From contig NZ_NIWD01000008.1 of NCBI RefSeq assembly GCF_002277025.1, positions 944,878-992,870 of the forward strand: DNA of 47,993 bases, given 5' to 3'. The first letter of the stretch is position 1. Each line of letters opens with the position of its first letter. Shown one piece after another: positions 38,649-46,679 of this stretch. Under the pieces are notes generated by a model that saw nothing but the letters and a program-made list of their open reading frames with translations, was not told the DNA's origin and ran no database searches. This DNA comes from Sphingopyxis sp. GW247-27LB (GTDB lineage Bacteria > Pseudomonadota > Alphaproteobacteria > Sphingomonadales > Sphingomonadaceae). Position numbers and translations under genes: made by a program.

Positions 38649-38903
38649 TCAGATCGCCTCGCCTTTGAGGAACTTGATGAGGTCAATCTTGTCGATCCTG
38701 ATCCGGCCTTTTTCCTTGGGCTGAAAGGATCGAAGGCCCTCATCGCGTATCCAGCGACGGATAGTGGGATGTGACACGCTAGCGAACTGCGCCGCCTGCG
38801 GCACCGTCAGCAGTTCGACGGGCATAGCGATGACTTCGCCGGGCGTGAGAGTAGGCAGGGGCCTAGCGGGTGCAGCGACCTTCCTGCGGCTGAGATTGAG
38901 CAT
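38649..38903 (-). CDS. excisionase-like helix-turn-helix protein
   Basis: An 84-residue DNA-binding protein of the Xis/MerR-like HTH_17 type. The motif LLTVPQAAQFASVSHPTIRRWIRDEGLRSF followed by a basic wing (KEKGRIRIDKIDLIKFLKG) matches excisionase-family winged helices. The ATG at 38903 follows AAGGAG at ideal distance. It lies upstream of the recombinase pair on the same strand, which suits a directionality factor for them or for the serine recombinase. It could also be a plain regulator. Confidence 0.82.
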   Translation of the reverse strand: MLNLSRRKVAAPARPLPTLTPGEVIAMPVELLTVPQAAQFASVSHPTIRRWIRDEGLRSFQPKEKGRIRIDKIDLIKFLKGEAI

Positions 38904-39175
38904 CTTGGGTCTCCTTCTACCAATGGGCCACGCCACCGGGAGGAGACTGCTGGGCTGCACGATTACGCTGCCGAAAGGCAGCGGATCATCGCCTGACAAC
39001 CACCTCGGCGCCTCGTCGGCGGCGTTGGTGGTTGGGCATAATGATCAGGAATGGGCGGAAATCATCAAGAAAATTCGGGGCGGGACACGCTGTGCCCCAG
39101 TTGGTCTCCCCGCCTTTGTCGGCGACGCGGGCGGCGGCAGCGCGCCGCCATCATTCTCAGGGGCAAGCGATGCGA

Positions 39176-39391
39176 TTACAACCGGCCTTCTCGGTTCATC
39201 TGCTCCAGGACGGGGCATGTCAGGAATTCATTGTCCTCTCGCAGAATTCCAAGGGCCACGAGCATGTCTTCGTCCGCGCCGTGCTCCCGCACCAGACCTT
39301 CGAGGCGGTCGAGTTGCTCTGACACATAAACTGCGGTGAAATACTCGTCGATATCCTCCAGGGAGGGGCTGGGTTGAATGTTGCTGTTCAT
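39176..39391 (-). CDS. small acidic protein of unknown function
   Basis: A 71-residue acidic protein (many Glu/Asp, e.g. LEDIDEYFTAVYVSEQLDRLEGLVREHGADEDM), mostly helical by eye. The ATG at 39391 has GGAAGG nine bases upstream, which supports translation. No family is recognised. Small acidic proteins on mobile elements include DNA mimics such as anti-restriction proteins; nothing specific shows that here. Confidence 0.55.
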   Translation of the reverse strand: MNSNIQPSPSLEDIDEYFTAVYVSEQLDRLEGLVREHGADEDMLVALGILREDNEFLTCPVLEQMNREGRL

Positions 39392-39519
39392 GGGTTCGCC
39401 TTCCGTTGGTGATGAGTGCCAAGGATGCTGAACCCGCCAGACAGATCAAGCCTGCGTGAACCGACTGGGCCAAAGCGCGTTCCATGTCGCCGCGTTTGAT
39501 CGTCTGGCGGGGATGGGAG

Positions 39520-40035
39520 TCAGGACGAAAGACTAGCGGTGAGCAAGGCGATCAGCGCTTCCTCTTTATTCAACAGGCCCCTGGAATGCGGCACTGCACC
39601 CGCCTTCAGGAGCGCCTGCTCGAACGCTGTGTATTGCTCACCGTCGAGGTGGAGGACAACGGTTTTGCCTTCGGGGTCGAACTCGTTGCCTTGCAGATAC
39701 ATTTTGAGTTCATGCGCCGTGGAGTCCGCCGCCTTCGCGAGCAGCATGTCGATATTGTCCGCGTCGACATAGGAGGAGAGCAGTGCGAGCTTGGTCCAGC
39801 CGATCCGCCTGAGCCGCTCGATCGGAACGCTGAGATCATCGAATGTGCGGCTGATCTGGGCGAGGTTATATGCCTTGCGGATGCCGATCTTCAGTTGCTT
39901 GGCGACGGACCTGAAATCCTCAGGGTGATTTTTCTGCGTGTCGCGGAGGTGTCGGGCGACCTCTAGGAAATGATCGCCCATCATGTCGACAATCATTTGG
40001 GGCACTTTGGATGCCTTCGATTTTGTCCCTTCCAT
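39520..40035 (-). CDS. island protein of unknown function, ParB-HTH-like segment
   Basis: A 171-residue protein from the ATG at 40035 (the frame stays open 51 codons upstream, but that part is unlike coding sequence and the ATG opens a coherent helical protein). The middle (GIRKAYNLAQISRTFDDLSVPIERLRRIGWTKLALLSSYVDADNIDMLLAKAADSTAHELKMYL) resembles the helical HTH region of ParB/KorB-like proteins. The C-terminus (KTVVLHLDGEQYTAFEQALLKAGA...LNKEEALIALL) looks like a small alpha/beta unit. A regulator or maintenance protein is possible; certainty is low. Confidence 0.65.
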   Translation of the reverse strand: MEGTKSKASKVPQMIVDMMGDHFLEVARHLRDTQKNHPEDFRSVAKQLKIGIRKAYNLAQISRTFDDLSVPIERLRRIGWTKLALLSSYVDADNIDMLLAKAADSTAHELKMYLQGNEFDPEGKTVVLHLDGEQYTAFEQALLKAGAVPHSRGLLNKEEALIALLTASLSS

Positions 40036-40350
40036 TGTTCCAAACCTTTGAAGTTGTTGGGAACTATTTCCTATGGAAAAGACGCGCCTCGACAAGGGAA
40101 TTGCACTGAAAATGGCAGGATTCTGGGGTTGTGGGATTGGACCGCCTATGCATACTTCATGACGAAGACCGTCAGCGTACGACCGCATCTACTAAGAGCA
40201 TTAGCACGCCAGCAGAAGTGAAGGCCGACATCCAGATGATGTGGCGCACATCGCGACGGATACGCCTCATTCGAAGCTGATTACCATTCATGGTCTGAAT
40301 TTGCTTCAGCTAGCACGAATGTGCAATCCCGCGAGCGCGGTCTGAACAAG
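40036..40350. other. 315-bp gap without a recognised gene
   Basis: No open frame with a ribosome site or coding pattern, no tRNA and no strong terminator is seen. It presumably holds the promoter of the minus-strand gene starting at 40035. A short CCGCGAGCGCGG-like palindrome near 40330 is just downstream of the XRE gene stop and could help end its transcript. Confidence 0.5.
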
Positions 40351-40599
40351 CTATACTTGGGTATGGTGCCCTCTGGCGAACTCCGCTGCATTCGCCGCAT
40401 CGAACAGTTCGGCCACGTCGACCTTCAGAGCATCCGCAATCCTGGCGAGCGCCTTTACTGACGGATTGCGAACTCCGCGTTCAACGCCGCTGATGTAGCC
40501 GCGATCAAATCCGCTGTCGGTCGCGAAATCTTCCTGTGTGATGCCCCGCTCCTTGCGCAGGCGCTTCAAATTCCAGCCTATGCGAGCGTAAACATCCAT
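40351..40599 (-). CDS. XRE-family regulator resembling restriction-modification controller proteins
   Basis: An 82-residue protein that is almost only a Cro/C1-type HTH: NLKRLRKERGITQEDFATDSGFDRGYISGVERGVRNPSVKALARIADALKVDVAELF. Size and pattern match controller (C) proteins of restriction-modification systems, which bind as dimers and time nuclease expression. The ATG at 40599 is chosen; an ATG at 40653 would overlap the operator. A two-box operator lies directly upstream, and a nuclease-like gene is divergent. Confidence 0.82.
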   Translation of the reverse strand: MDVYARIGWNLKRLRKERGITQEDFATDSGFDRGYISGVERGVRNPSVKALARIADALKVDVAELFDAANAAEFARGHHTQV

Positions 40600-40619
40600 C
40601 GCGTTCGAGGATGTTTCGG

Positions 40620-40652
40620 TGAGACTTATAAGCCCACGACTTATAAGTCTCA
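40620..40652. promoter_or_regulatory. two-box palindromic operator between XRE and nuclease-like genes
   Basis: A 13-bp perfect inverted repeat (TGAGACTTATAAG / CTTATAAGTCTCA) with a 7-bp centre. It also reads as two direct copies of GACTTATAAG (40623-40632 and 40638-40647) 15 bp apart, the right one extended to the full palindrome GACTTATAAGTC. This resembles the C-box pairs of controller proteins, whose half sites are GACT/AGTC. It begins 21 bp upstream of the XRE start and 42 bp upstream of the nuclease-like start, so it can control both. Confidence 0.75.
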
Positions 40653-40693
40653 TTTTTCTGGACTGAACCGAGCCGATCTCGCAGAGAAGCGGC

Positions 40694-41857
40694 ATGGCAA
40701 GGCAAAAAGCAGTCCCCGTTCTGATATCCAATGGCAACAATCGCAGCGCGTTGACGCGCATCAGGCTTGGTAATGGCCTGCATGACGAGAGCTGGCTTCA
40801 GACGCTGATCCATGATCACCCGGCCATCCTGCCGATCTCAGACATCGAACCTGGCTTCGGCGATCTGATAGCGGTCGCCCGCGAAGTCCCGTGCGGACAC
40901 GGCTATATAGACAATCTCTATCTCACTCCATCTGGCGACATCGTGTTGGTCGAGACCAAGCTGTGGCGGAACAGCCAGATGCGACGCGAAGTGGTGGCGC
41001 AGGCGCTGGACTATGTCGCAGCGCTCAGCCGCATGGGGTACGATACTTTCCAAGCGGCAATCGCGCGCGGACAGCAGCCACCGGCCGGTCTTTATGATCT
41101 TGTCCGTGATCATCCCGAAGCGCTGGACGAGCCCGAGTTCATCGACGCTGTCGCCTTGAACCTGCGGCGTGGAAGAATGGTCGCGATCGTGCTGGGCGAT
41201 GGCATCCGAACCGAAACGGAAGCGCTCAGCGATCTACTCCAGAGCCATGCGGGCGCGCATTTCACCTTCGCGCTCGTGGAGCTTGCCACATGGCAGAGCC
41301 CGGCAGGTGACATCCTCGCGGTGCCCAGCACACTGACCAAAACCGTGATGATCGAGCGCGGGATCGTCCGTGTCGAGGATGGGGCGGCAACCGTCCATCC
41401 GGTCCCTGCTGCTGCCCAGAAGGGACCGCAGTCGATCAGTTCGGCGGACTTCTGGGACATGATGGCGAAACGTGATCCGGCGCTGCCTGCCGCAATTCGG
41501 TCCCTTCTGTCGGCGCTCGAACCGTTGGGGGTCTATCCCGATCTCAAGGCCAGCCTGAACCTGAAGCTCGATCTGGCCGACCAGGAGAAGCCAATTAATT
41601 TCGGCTATATCATGAAGAACGGCACCTTCTGGCCGAACCCGGCATCATGGACATTGCCGGAGGCGATGTGGCGACCTTACTTTCAGGCGCTCGCCCGCAT
41701 GGTCGGCGGTGTTGTGATCGACGAGCCGAACAACAAGTATGTTGCTGTCAACGGGCGATCAGGCCCCAGGATCGAACAATTAGTACCAGGCCACCAGGGT
41801 GCGTGGGTTGCCGCGATCGAGCGCGTCATCCACGAGCTAAACGCAGAAACTGCCTGA
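40694..41857 (+). CDS. PD-(D/E)XK nuclease-like protein
   Basis: A 387-residue protein. The N-terminal third has a PD-(D/E)XK pattern: ESWLQTLIHDHPAILP (helix), YIDNLYLTPSGDIVLVETKLWRN with Asp73, Glu87 and Lys89, then QALDYVAAL with Gln103. This order is that of the restriction-endonuclease-like fold in DUF91/NucS-like and related proteins. The rest (residues 150-387) is unassigned and ends with a WVAAIERVIHELN helix. With the divergent controller-like gene it could be a restriction enzyme or nuclease effector; no methyltransferase is next to it. Confidence 0.75.
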   Translation: MARQKAVPVLISNGNNRSALTRIRLGNGLHDESWLQTLIHDHPAILPISDIEPGFGDLIAVAREVPCGHGYIDNLYLTPSGDIVLVETKLWRNSQMRREVVAQALDYVAALSRMGYDTFQAAIARGQQPPAGLYDLVRDHPEALDEPEFIDAVALNLRRGRMVAIVLGDGIRTETEALSDLLQSHAGAHFTFALVELATWQSPAGDILAVPSTLTKTVMIERGIVRVEDGAATVHPVPAAAQKGPQSISSADFWDMMAKRDPALPAAIRSLLSALEPLGVYPDLKASLNLKLDLADQEKPINFGYIMKNGTFWPNPASWTLPEAMWRPYFQALARMVGGVVIDEPNNKYVAVNGRSGPRIEQLVPGHQGAWVAAIERVIHELNAETA

Positions 41858-41939
41858 CTTCGATCGCCATCAGATTTCATTAACCATTCGGAGCCATTTT
41901 ACGTGGTCTCCGTGAGGTCATGTATTTATCGGTGAAGTT

Positions 41940-42746
41940 GTGGCAATCCGTATTGTAAAGAAAGCTAAAACTCAGGTTCCGCATAGCCTGAAGATACTCA
42001 AGGGATTGCCCCAATTACAAGAGCCGCCACCAGAGCCGCTCGCCTCTATGCCGGTGCTCGCCAAGGCGAAAAAGAAAGCGGGTAAACCGCTTCGGCGCGA
42101 TAAGTTCGAACGGCACGAGCGACTATGCAAACTGATCCAGCAGACGATCGAAGGCACGCTCACGGGCGGCATGGCTTACGACTTTGAAGGTTTTGTCTGG
42201 GCCGTTCGACCGGAGCCGGAATGGGCAAAGCTGGTCGGCGTGAAGAGCGTGGACACGATCACGGACCTGACCAAGCTACCGCCGATCCAGAAAGACTACA
42301 CGCAGATCGACAGCACCAAGGCACTGCTGCTGCGTTTGGGATCACCCGCTCCTCCATCTCCACGCAAAATCGCAACCGCCATGCGCAAGGCATTCAAGGC
42401 GAAAACAGGCCGTTATCCCAAACCAAAGGAGTTTCCACTGCTCAAGGTGTTGGCCGAGGAGTGGCCAGACGACCTCCAGGTGCAGATTTTCCAGACGGCG
42501 CTAGACGAATGGGTCCCCTTTAAGGTGGGGGTCGCGAACGAGATCGAAGCAATGAAAGCGAAGGGCTTGAAGGCATATCACCGCCATCATCACTTCCCTT
42601 CGGTTTCCGTGATCTGCAAGTTTCGGCAGATCGCCCTCGAACTATATGTGATGAGGCTTCAGGAAAAGGTCGCTCAGGGCAAGGGCGTACCGATGGCTGC
42701 GATCACGGCGTTTCCGAAGCTCTTCGGTCACATCAAGCCGAAATGA
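41940..42746 (+). CDS. island protein of unknown function
   Basis: A 268-residue protein starting at GTG 41940 (GGTGAAG precedes it). The first 60 residues are basic and proline-rich (RIVKKAKTQ, KAKKKAGKPLRRDKFERHERLCKL), likely nucleic-acid-binding. Later parts include AYDFEGFVWAVRPEPEWAKLVGV, a basic KIATAMRKAFKAKTGRYPKP and a helical end. I do not recognise the family. Segments such as 'EWAKLVGVKSVDTI' hint at plasmid or phage DNA-processing proteins, but that is only an impression. Confidence 0.65.
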   Translation: MAIRIVKKAKTQVPHSLKILKGLPQLQEPPPEPLASMPVLAKAKKKAGKPLRRDKFERHERLCKLIQQTIEGTLTGGMAYDFEGFVWAVRPEPEWAKLVGVKSVDTITDLTKLPPIQKDYTQIDSTKALLLRLGSPAPPSPRKIATAMRKAFKAKTGRYPKPKEFPLLKVLAEEWPDDLQVQIFQTALDEWVPFKVGVANEIEAMKAKGLKAYHRHHHFPSVSVICKFRQIALELYVMRLQEKVAQGKGVPMAAITAFPKLFGHIKPK

Positions 42747-43068
42747 CACTAATTGCAATTTCCGAAATCCAATCTATCAGAGCGCCTTTATAGTATATAA
42801 TTATACTGTGGTATCATAACCCTCTTATCATTCTATACAGGAAGACAGAGTAATTTCGGAAGTTATGATAACAGGGTTATGGCTCCCGGCCTCGCTCCGC
42901 TCGGACGGGTAGTCTCATATCCCCCTTTCCGAAACCTGAAAGGAACGCCGAGAGAATGGATTTCGGAAATTCGTGGAGGGGCAGCGCACCGACCTCATAT
43001 GGGCTATAGCTCGAACCGCGTATTTGTGATTCTGGCACGTCGGGCGCGTTAGGGGGAAGTTCAAAGGG
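42747..43068. promoter_or_regulatory. 322-bp control region of the methyltransferase operon with four TTTC(C/G)GAAA boxes
   Basis: No gene is seen here. An AT-rich stretch (about 42,785-42,870) contains the 10-bp palindrome TATAATTATA and could hold promoters. Four copies of a near-palindromic 11-mer occur: ATTTCCGAAAT (42758), ATTTCGGAAGT (42853), CTTTCCGAAAC (42925) and ATTTCGGAAAT (42960). The last is just over 100 bp before the methyltransferase ATG. They look like binding sites of one dimeric protein. A separate long inverted repeat is listed on its own. Confidence 0.6.
42815..42881. repeat. 16-bp inverted repeat upstream of the methyltransferase operon
   Basis: CATAACCCTCTTATCA (42815-42830) pairs with TGATAACAGGGTTATG (42866-42881), one mismatch in 16, around a 35-bp centre that includes one TTTCGGAA box. 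It could be an operator, a stem in the leader RNA, or an end repeat of a small inserted unit. Confidence 0.65.
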
Positions 43069-45846
43069 ATGAATGCGGTTGAAATCGAGGAAGCTGTGTC
43101 CCGCCTGGCGGAGCAGCCCTTTGATCCTGAAGAGTTTCCATTCGCCTTTCTCGAAGCGTTCGGCAACAAGACCACCACCATCAGGCGGTTGCGCTCTGGT
43201 GCGTCCAACAAGTCCGACCTGGGCGGTGTTCTCCAGACGAACAATATCCATATCGCGACCGCTGATCGCGGCGCAGTGACAGAGTGCCTGACCGCGCTCC
43301 GGGCAAGCCCCGCGACGGCCAAGGCCAAGGCCAAATTCATCCTCGCCACTGACGGTGATACCTTCGAGGCTGAGGACATCGAGTCCGGCGAAACGGTCGC
43401 CTGCGCCTTCACCGACTTTCCTGACCATTTCGGGTTTTTCCTGCCGCTGGCGGGCATCAGCACCGTGCGGCAGGTGCGCGAGAGCAGCTTTGACATTCGC
43501 GCGACCAGCCGCCTCAACCGCCTCTATGTCGAACTGCTGAAGGACAATCCCGATTGGGGCGCGGCCGATCGCCGCCCCGACATGAACCACTTCCTGGCCC
43601 GGATGATCTTCTGCTTCTTCGCCGAGGACACGGATATATTCCACCGCAGCTATCCGTTTACCGGCACGGTCGAGAAGATGAGCGACCGGGATTCTTCCAA
43701 CACCCATGAGGTGATCAGCGAACTGTTCCGCGCCATGAACACGCCCATTGCCGATCGCGAGGCGGCTGGGATCGCCCGCTGGGCCATTCCCTTTCCCTAT
43801 GTGAACGGTGGGCTGTTTTCGGGAAGCCTAGAAGTGCCGCGTTTCAGCAAGATCGCGCGTTCCTACCTTCTCCATATCGGCAACCTCGATTGGACCAAAA
43901 TCAACCCGGACATTTTCGGGTCGATGATCCAGGCCGTGGCGGATGACGACGAGCGCGGCGCGCTGGGGATGCACTACACCAGTGTTCCCAACATTCTGAA
44001 GGTGCTCAACCCGCTCTTTCTTGACGACCTGCGCGCACATCTGGAGGAGGCCGACGACAACGCCCGCAAGCTGTTGAACCTGCGCAACCGCATGGCGAAA
44101 ATCCGCGTTTTCGACCCCGCGTGCGGCAGCGGCAATTTCCTGGTCATCGCATACAAGGAAATGCGGGCCATCGAGGCCGAGATTAACCGGCGGCGGGGCG
44201 AGGAAGGCCGCGCATCCGAAATTCCGCTCACCAATTTTCGCGGCATCGAGCTGCGCGATTTTCCTGCCGAGATTGCACGTCTAGCCCTTATCATCGCTGA
44301 GTTTCAGTCCGATGTAATGTATCGCGGTCAGCGGCTGGCCCTGGCCGAGCTTCTGCCGCTCAACGCGCAGAACTGGATCACCTGCGGAAATGCGCTGCGG
44401 CTGGACTGGCTTTCCATTTGCCCGCCGACCGGGACGGGCGTGAAGCTGGTAGGCGATGATCTTTTCCAGACCCCGCTCGATCAGGCACAGATCGACTTCG
44501 AGAACGAAGGGGGCGAAACATACATCTGCGGCAACCCGCCTTATCGCGGCAGCCAATGGCAGACCGACGACCAAAAGTCCGACCTCAAGGCTATCTTTGA
44601 CGGGCGAACGGCTAACTGGAAGTCACTCGATTACGTGGCGGGCTGGTTCATGAAAGCCGCTGTTTACGGCACCGTGACGACCACGGTGTCCGCATTCGTG
44701 TCCACTAACTCCATATGCCAAGGCCGACAGGTGGAAACCCTCTGGTCTCTTATTTTTGAGACCGGTCACGAGATTGGTTTCGCGCATACTTCGTTCAAAT
44801 GGGCCAATCTCGCCAGCCACAATGCCGGTGTCACCGTCGCCATCGTGGGTATTTCCAATCACGTAGGTCGAACGCGGCTTCTGTTCTCCGATGCGGGCGG
44901 CAATGGCACGACCGTCAAAGAGGTTGAGAACATAAACGCCTATTTGGTGCCGGGATCAAATGTCATCGTCGCCCCTCTCTCGCGACCTCGCAACGGGTTA
45001 ACCGAAATGAGTTTCGGCAGTATGCCGAACGACGGGGGGTATTTGCTTCTTGACGTCGATGAAGCCGAAACCGCCATCAGAGACCATGCTGTCGATCGGA
45101 AATACATTCGCCCCTTTTTTGGCTCACAGGAATTCGTTCGAGGAATTGAACGAAGGTGTATTTGGGTGACTGACAGCGATTTTCAGGCTGCCGAAAGAAA
45201 TGCTTGGCTGAAGAAACGGTTTGAGAATGTTCGTTTGCAACGAAATGCCTCAGCCCGCGCAACAACCAATGCACTTGCCCTAACGCCCTACCGATTTGGT
45301 GAAGTGCGTCAGACAGGCGACGAAGTCATAATTGCAGTAGCGGCTATTAGTTCCGAGAATCGTGACTACCTGCCGTGCGGCTTACTGCCTCCTGGCGCCA
45401 TCATCTCAAACAAGTGCTACGCCCTCTACGATGCGCCGCTATGGAACATGGCACTGATCGCCTCCCGTTTGCATTGGGTTTGGATCGCAACCGTTTGCGT
45501 GCGGATGCGCACAGACTTTTCCTATTCCAACACTCTCGGCTGGAACACCTTTCCGGTGCCGACACTGACCGACAAGAACAGGGATGACCTGACCCGCTGT
45601 GCGGAAGATATTTTGCTCGCGCGCGAAGCTCATTTCCCGGCCACCATCGCCGACCTCTACGATCCCGATGCGATGCCCGACGACCTGCGCGAAGCACACG
45701 AGCGAAACGACGAAGTGTTGGAGCGCATCTATATCGGGCGGCGATTCAGGAATGACACCGAGCGGCTGGAAAAGCTGTTCGAGCTATACACCAAGATGAC
45801 AGCAGGTGCGGGAACGACGCGAAAACGGAAGGCGGGGGCAGCATGA
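43069..45846 (+). CDS. MmeI-like class I DNA methyltransferase without visible nuclease motif
   Basis: A 925-residue N6-adenine methyltransferase of the MmeI/type IIL build. After an N-terminal domain and a helical spacer (MNHFLARMIFCFFAEDTDIF, GMHYTSVPNILKVLNPLFL) come the SAM motif VFDPACGSGNFLVIAYKEMR (about 347) and the catalytic NPPY (about 488), then a target-recognition region and a C-terminal helical part. In MmeI the N-terminus holds a D...ExK nuclease; the matching place here reads NNIHIATADRGAV with no ExK, so it likely methylates only. GGGGGAAG precedes the ATG. Its stop overlaps the next start by four bases. It probably marks self DNA for the system formed with the two following genes. 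Confidence 0.9.
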   Translation: MNAVEIEEAVSRLAEQPFDPEEFPFAFLEAFGNKTTTIRRLRSGASNKSDLGGVLQTNNIHIATADRGAVTECLTALRASPATAKAKAKFILATDGDTFEAEDIESGETVACAFTDFPDHFGFFLPLAGISTVRQVRESSFDIRATSRLNRLYVELLKDNPDWGAADRRPDMNHFLARMIFCFFAEDTDIFHRSYPFTGTVEKMSDRDSSNTHEVISELFRAMNTPIADREAAGIARWAIPFPYVNGGLFSGSLEVPRFSKIARSYLLHIGNLDWTKINPDIFGSMIQAVADDDERGALGMHYTSVPNILKVLNPLFLDDLRAHLEEADDNARKLLNLRNRMAKIRVFDPACGSGNFLVIAYKEMRAIEAEINRRRGEEGRASEIPLTNFRGIELRDFPAEIARLALIIAEFQSDVMYRGQRLALAELLPLNAQNWITCGNALRLDWLSICPPTGTGVKLVGDDLFQTPLDQAQIDFENEGGETYICGNPPYRGSQWQTDDQKSDLKAIFDGRTANWKSLDYVAGWFMKAAVYGTVTTTVSAFVSTNSICQGRQVETLWSLIFETGHEIGFAHTSFKWANLASHNAGVTVAIVGISNHVGRTRLLFSDAGGNGTTVKEVENINAYLVPGSNVIVAPLSRPRNGLTEMSFGSMPNDGGYLLLDVDEAETAIRDHAVDRKYIRPFFGSQEFVRGIERRCIWVTDSDFQAAERNAWLKKRFENVRLQRNASARATTNALALTPYRFGEVRQTGDEVIIAVAAISSENRDYLPCGLLPPGAIISNKCYALYDAPLWNMALIASRLHWVWIATVCVRMRTDFSYSNTLGWNTFPVPTLTDKNRDDLTRCAEDILLAREAHFPATIADLYDPDAMPDDLREAHERNDEVLERIYIGRRFRNDTERLEKLFELYTKMTAGAGTTRKRKAGAA

Positions 45847-46679
45847 GCAGCCTCACCGACATCGAGAAACGCTACTTCGAAAATCTGCTGGGCATGGCGA
45901 GCGGCTATGTTTTGGACTACTCCGACCAGACCTTTGCGGAGTTTTTCAATCACCACCGCATTCAGATTCACGGCGCGAAATACCAGACTTACGGAAGTTC
46001 CAAGGCGAAGAAACTCCGTTCCTTTTGGGAGCAGGAGCCGGACGCCGTTGTGGGCAAGGTGCTGTCCGAATTGCTTGACGCCTACGAGGCGGTTTGCACG
46101 CTCAATGGTCAGCAATCCGATACCGCTGTTCTCGGAAAAGCGCGCGGCATCGTCGCCCGGCTTGAAGGCAAGCCCGCGCCGTCGCCGAAGTCCACCGCGC
46201 AGACCGTCGATGACTTCCTGCACAGCGAGTTCACGATACCCAATATCCAGAAGCTACCCGTCGAAGCCCAAGCGGTCCCGATTATCGAGAGCCGTCTGAC
46301 CGAAGCCCGGACGGCGATGGGGGCCGGCGCGTATTTATCGACCATCCTTCTCTGCGGTAGCGTGCTCGAAGCGGTCTTGCTCGGAGCCGCGCAAAAACAA
46401 CCGGCTCGTTTCAATCAGGCGGCGGCCAGCCCGAAGACAGCGGATGGAACCGTGCGGCGGTTCCATGAGTGGAACCTTGCCCAATTCATTGACGCCGCCA
46501 GCGAAATCAACTTGCTCAAGCCGGACGTGAAAAAATTCAGCCACGGGCTCCGTGACTTCCGCAACTACATCCATCCTTACGAACAGATGGCCTCCGGCTT
46601 TACGCCGGACCAGCACACCGCCAAGGTTTGTTTTCAGGTACTGAAGGCGGCGCTCGCCAGCGTTGCGGGGGAGCGATGA
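45843..46679 (+). CDS. HEPN-like / abortive-infection-type protein in the methyltransferase operon
   Basis: A 278-residue protein between the methyltransferase and helicase genes, overlapping both by four bases. The N-terminal ~120 residues (SLTDIEKRYFENLLGMASGYVLDYSDQTFAEFF...) are an unassigned helical/mixed domain. The C-terminal half is helical and ends with a hydrophobic helix (YLSTILLCGSVLEAVLLGAA) and GLRDFRNYIHPYEQ; Arg237-...-His244 fits the loose R-x4-6-H pattern of HEPN RNases and of Abi C-terminal domains. It may be an RNase or toxin effector, or only a structural partner. The family call rests on this motif alone. Confidence 0.72.
   Translation: MSSLTDIEKRYFENLLGMASGYVLDYSDQTFAEFFNHHRIQIHGAKYQTYGSSKAKKLRSFWEQEPDAVVGKVLSELLDAYEAVCTLNGQQSDTAVLGKARGIVARLEGKPAPSPKSTAQTVDDFLHSEFTIPNIQKLPVEAQAVPIIESRLTEARTAMGAGAYLSTILLCGSVLEAVLLGAAQKQPARFNQAAASPKTADGTVRRFHEWNLAQFIDAASEINLLKPDVKKFSHGLRDFRNYIHPYEQMASGFTPDQHTAKVCFQVLKAALASVAGER

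Noticed and set aside
38764..39339. Plus-strand frame of 191 codons in the gap upstream of the excisionase-like gene.
   Set aside because: No ribosome site, low-complexity Gly/Ser/Pro composition, and it overlaps the antisense of two better supported genes.
40036..40188. Upstream extension (51 codons) of the 171-residue island protein.
   Set aside because: The extension has unlike composition and no ribosome site; the internal ATG at 40035 opens a coherent protein.
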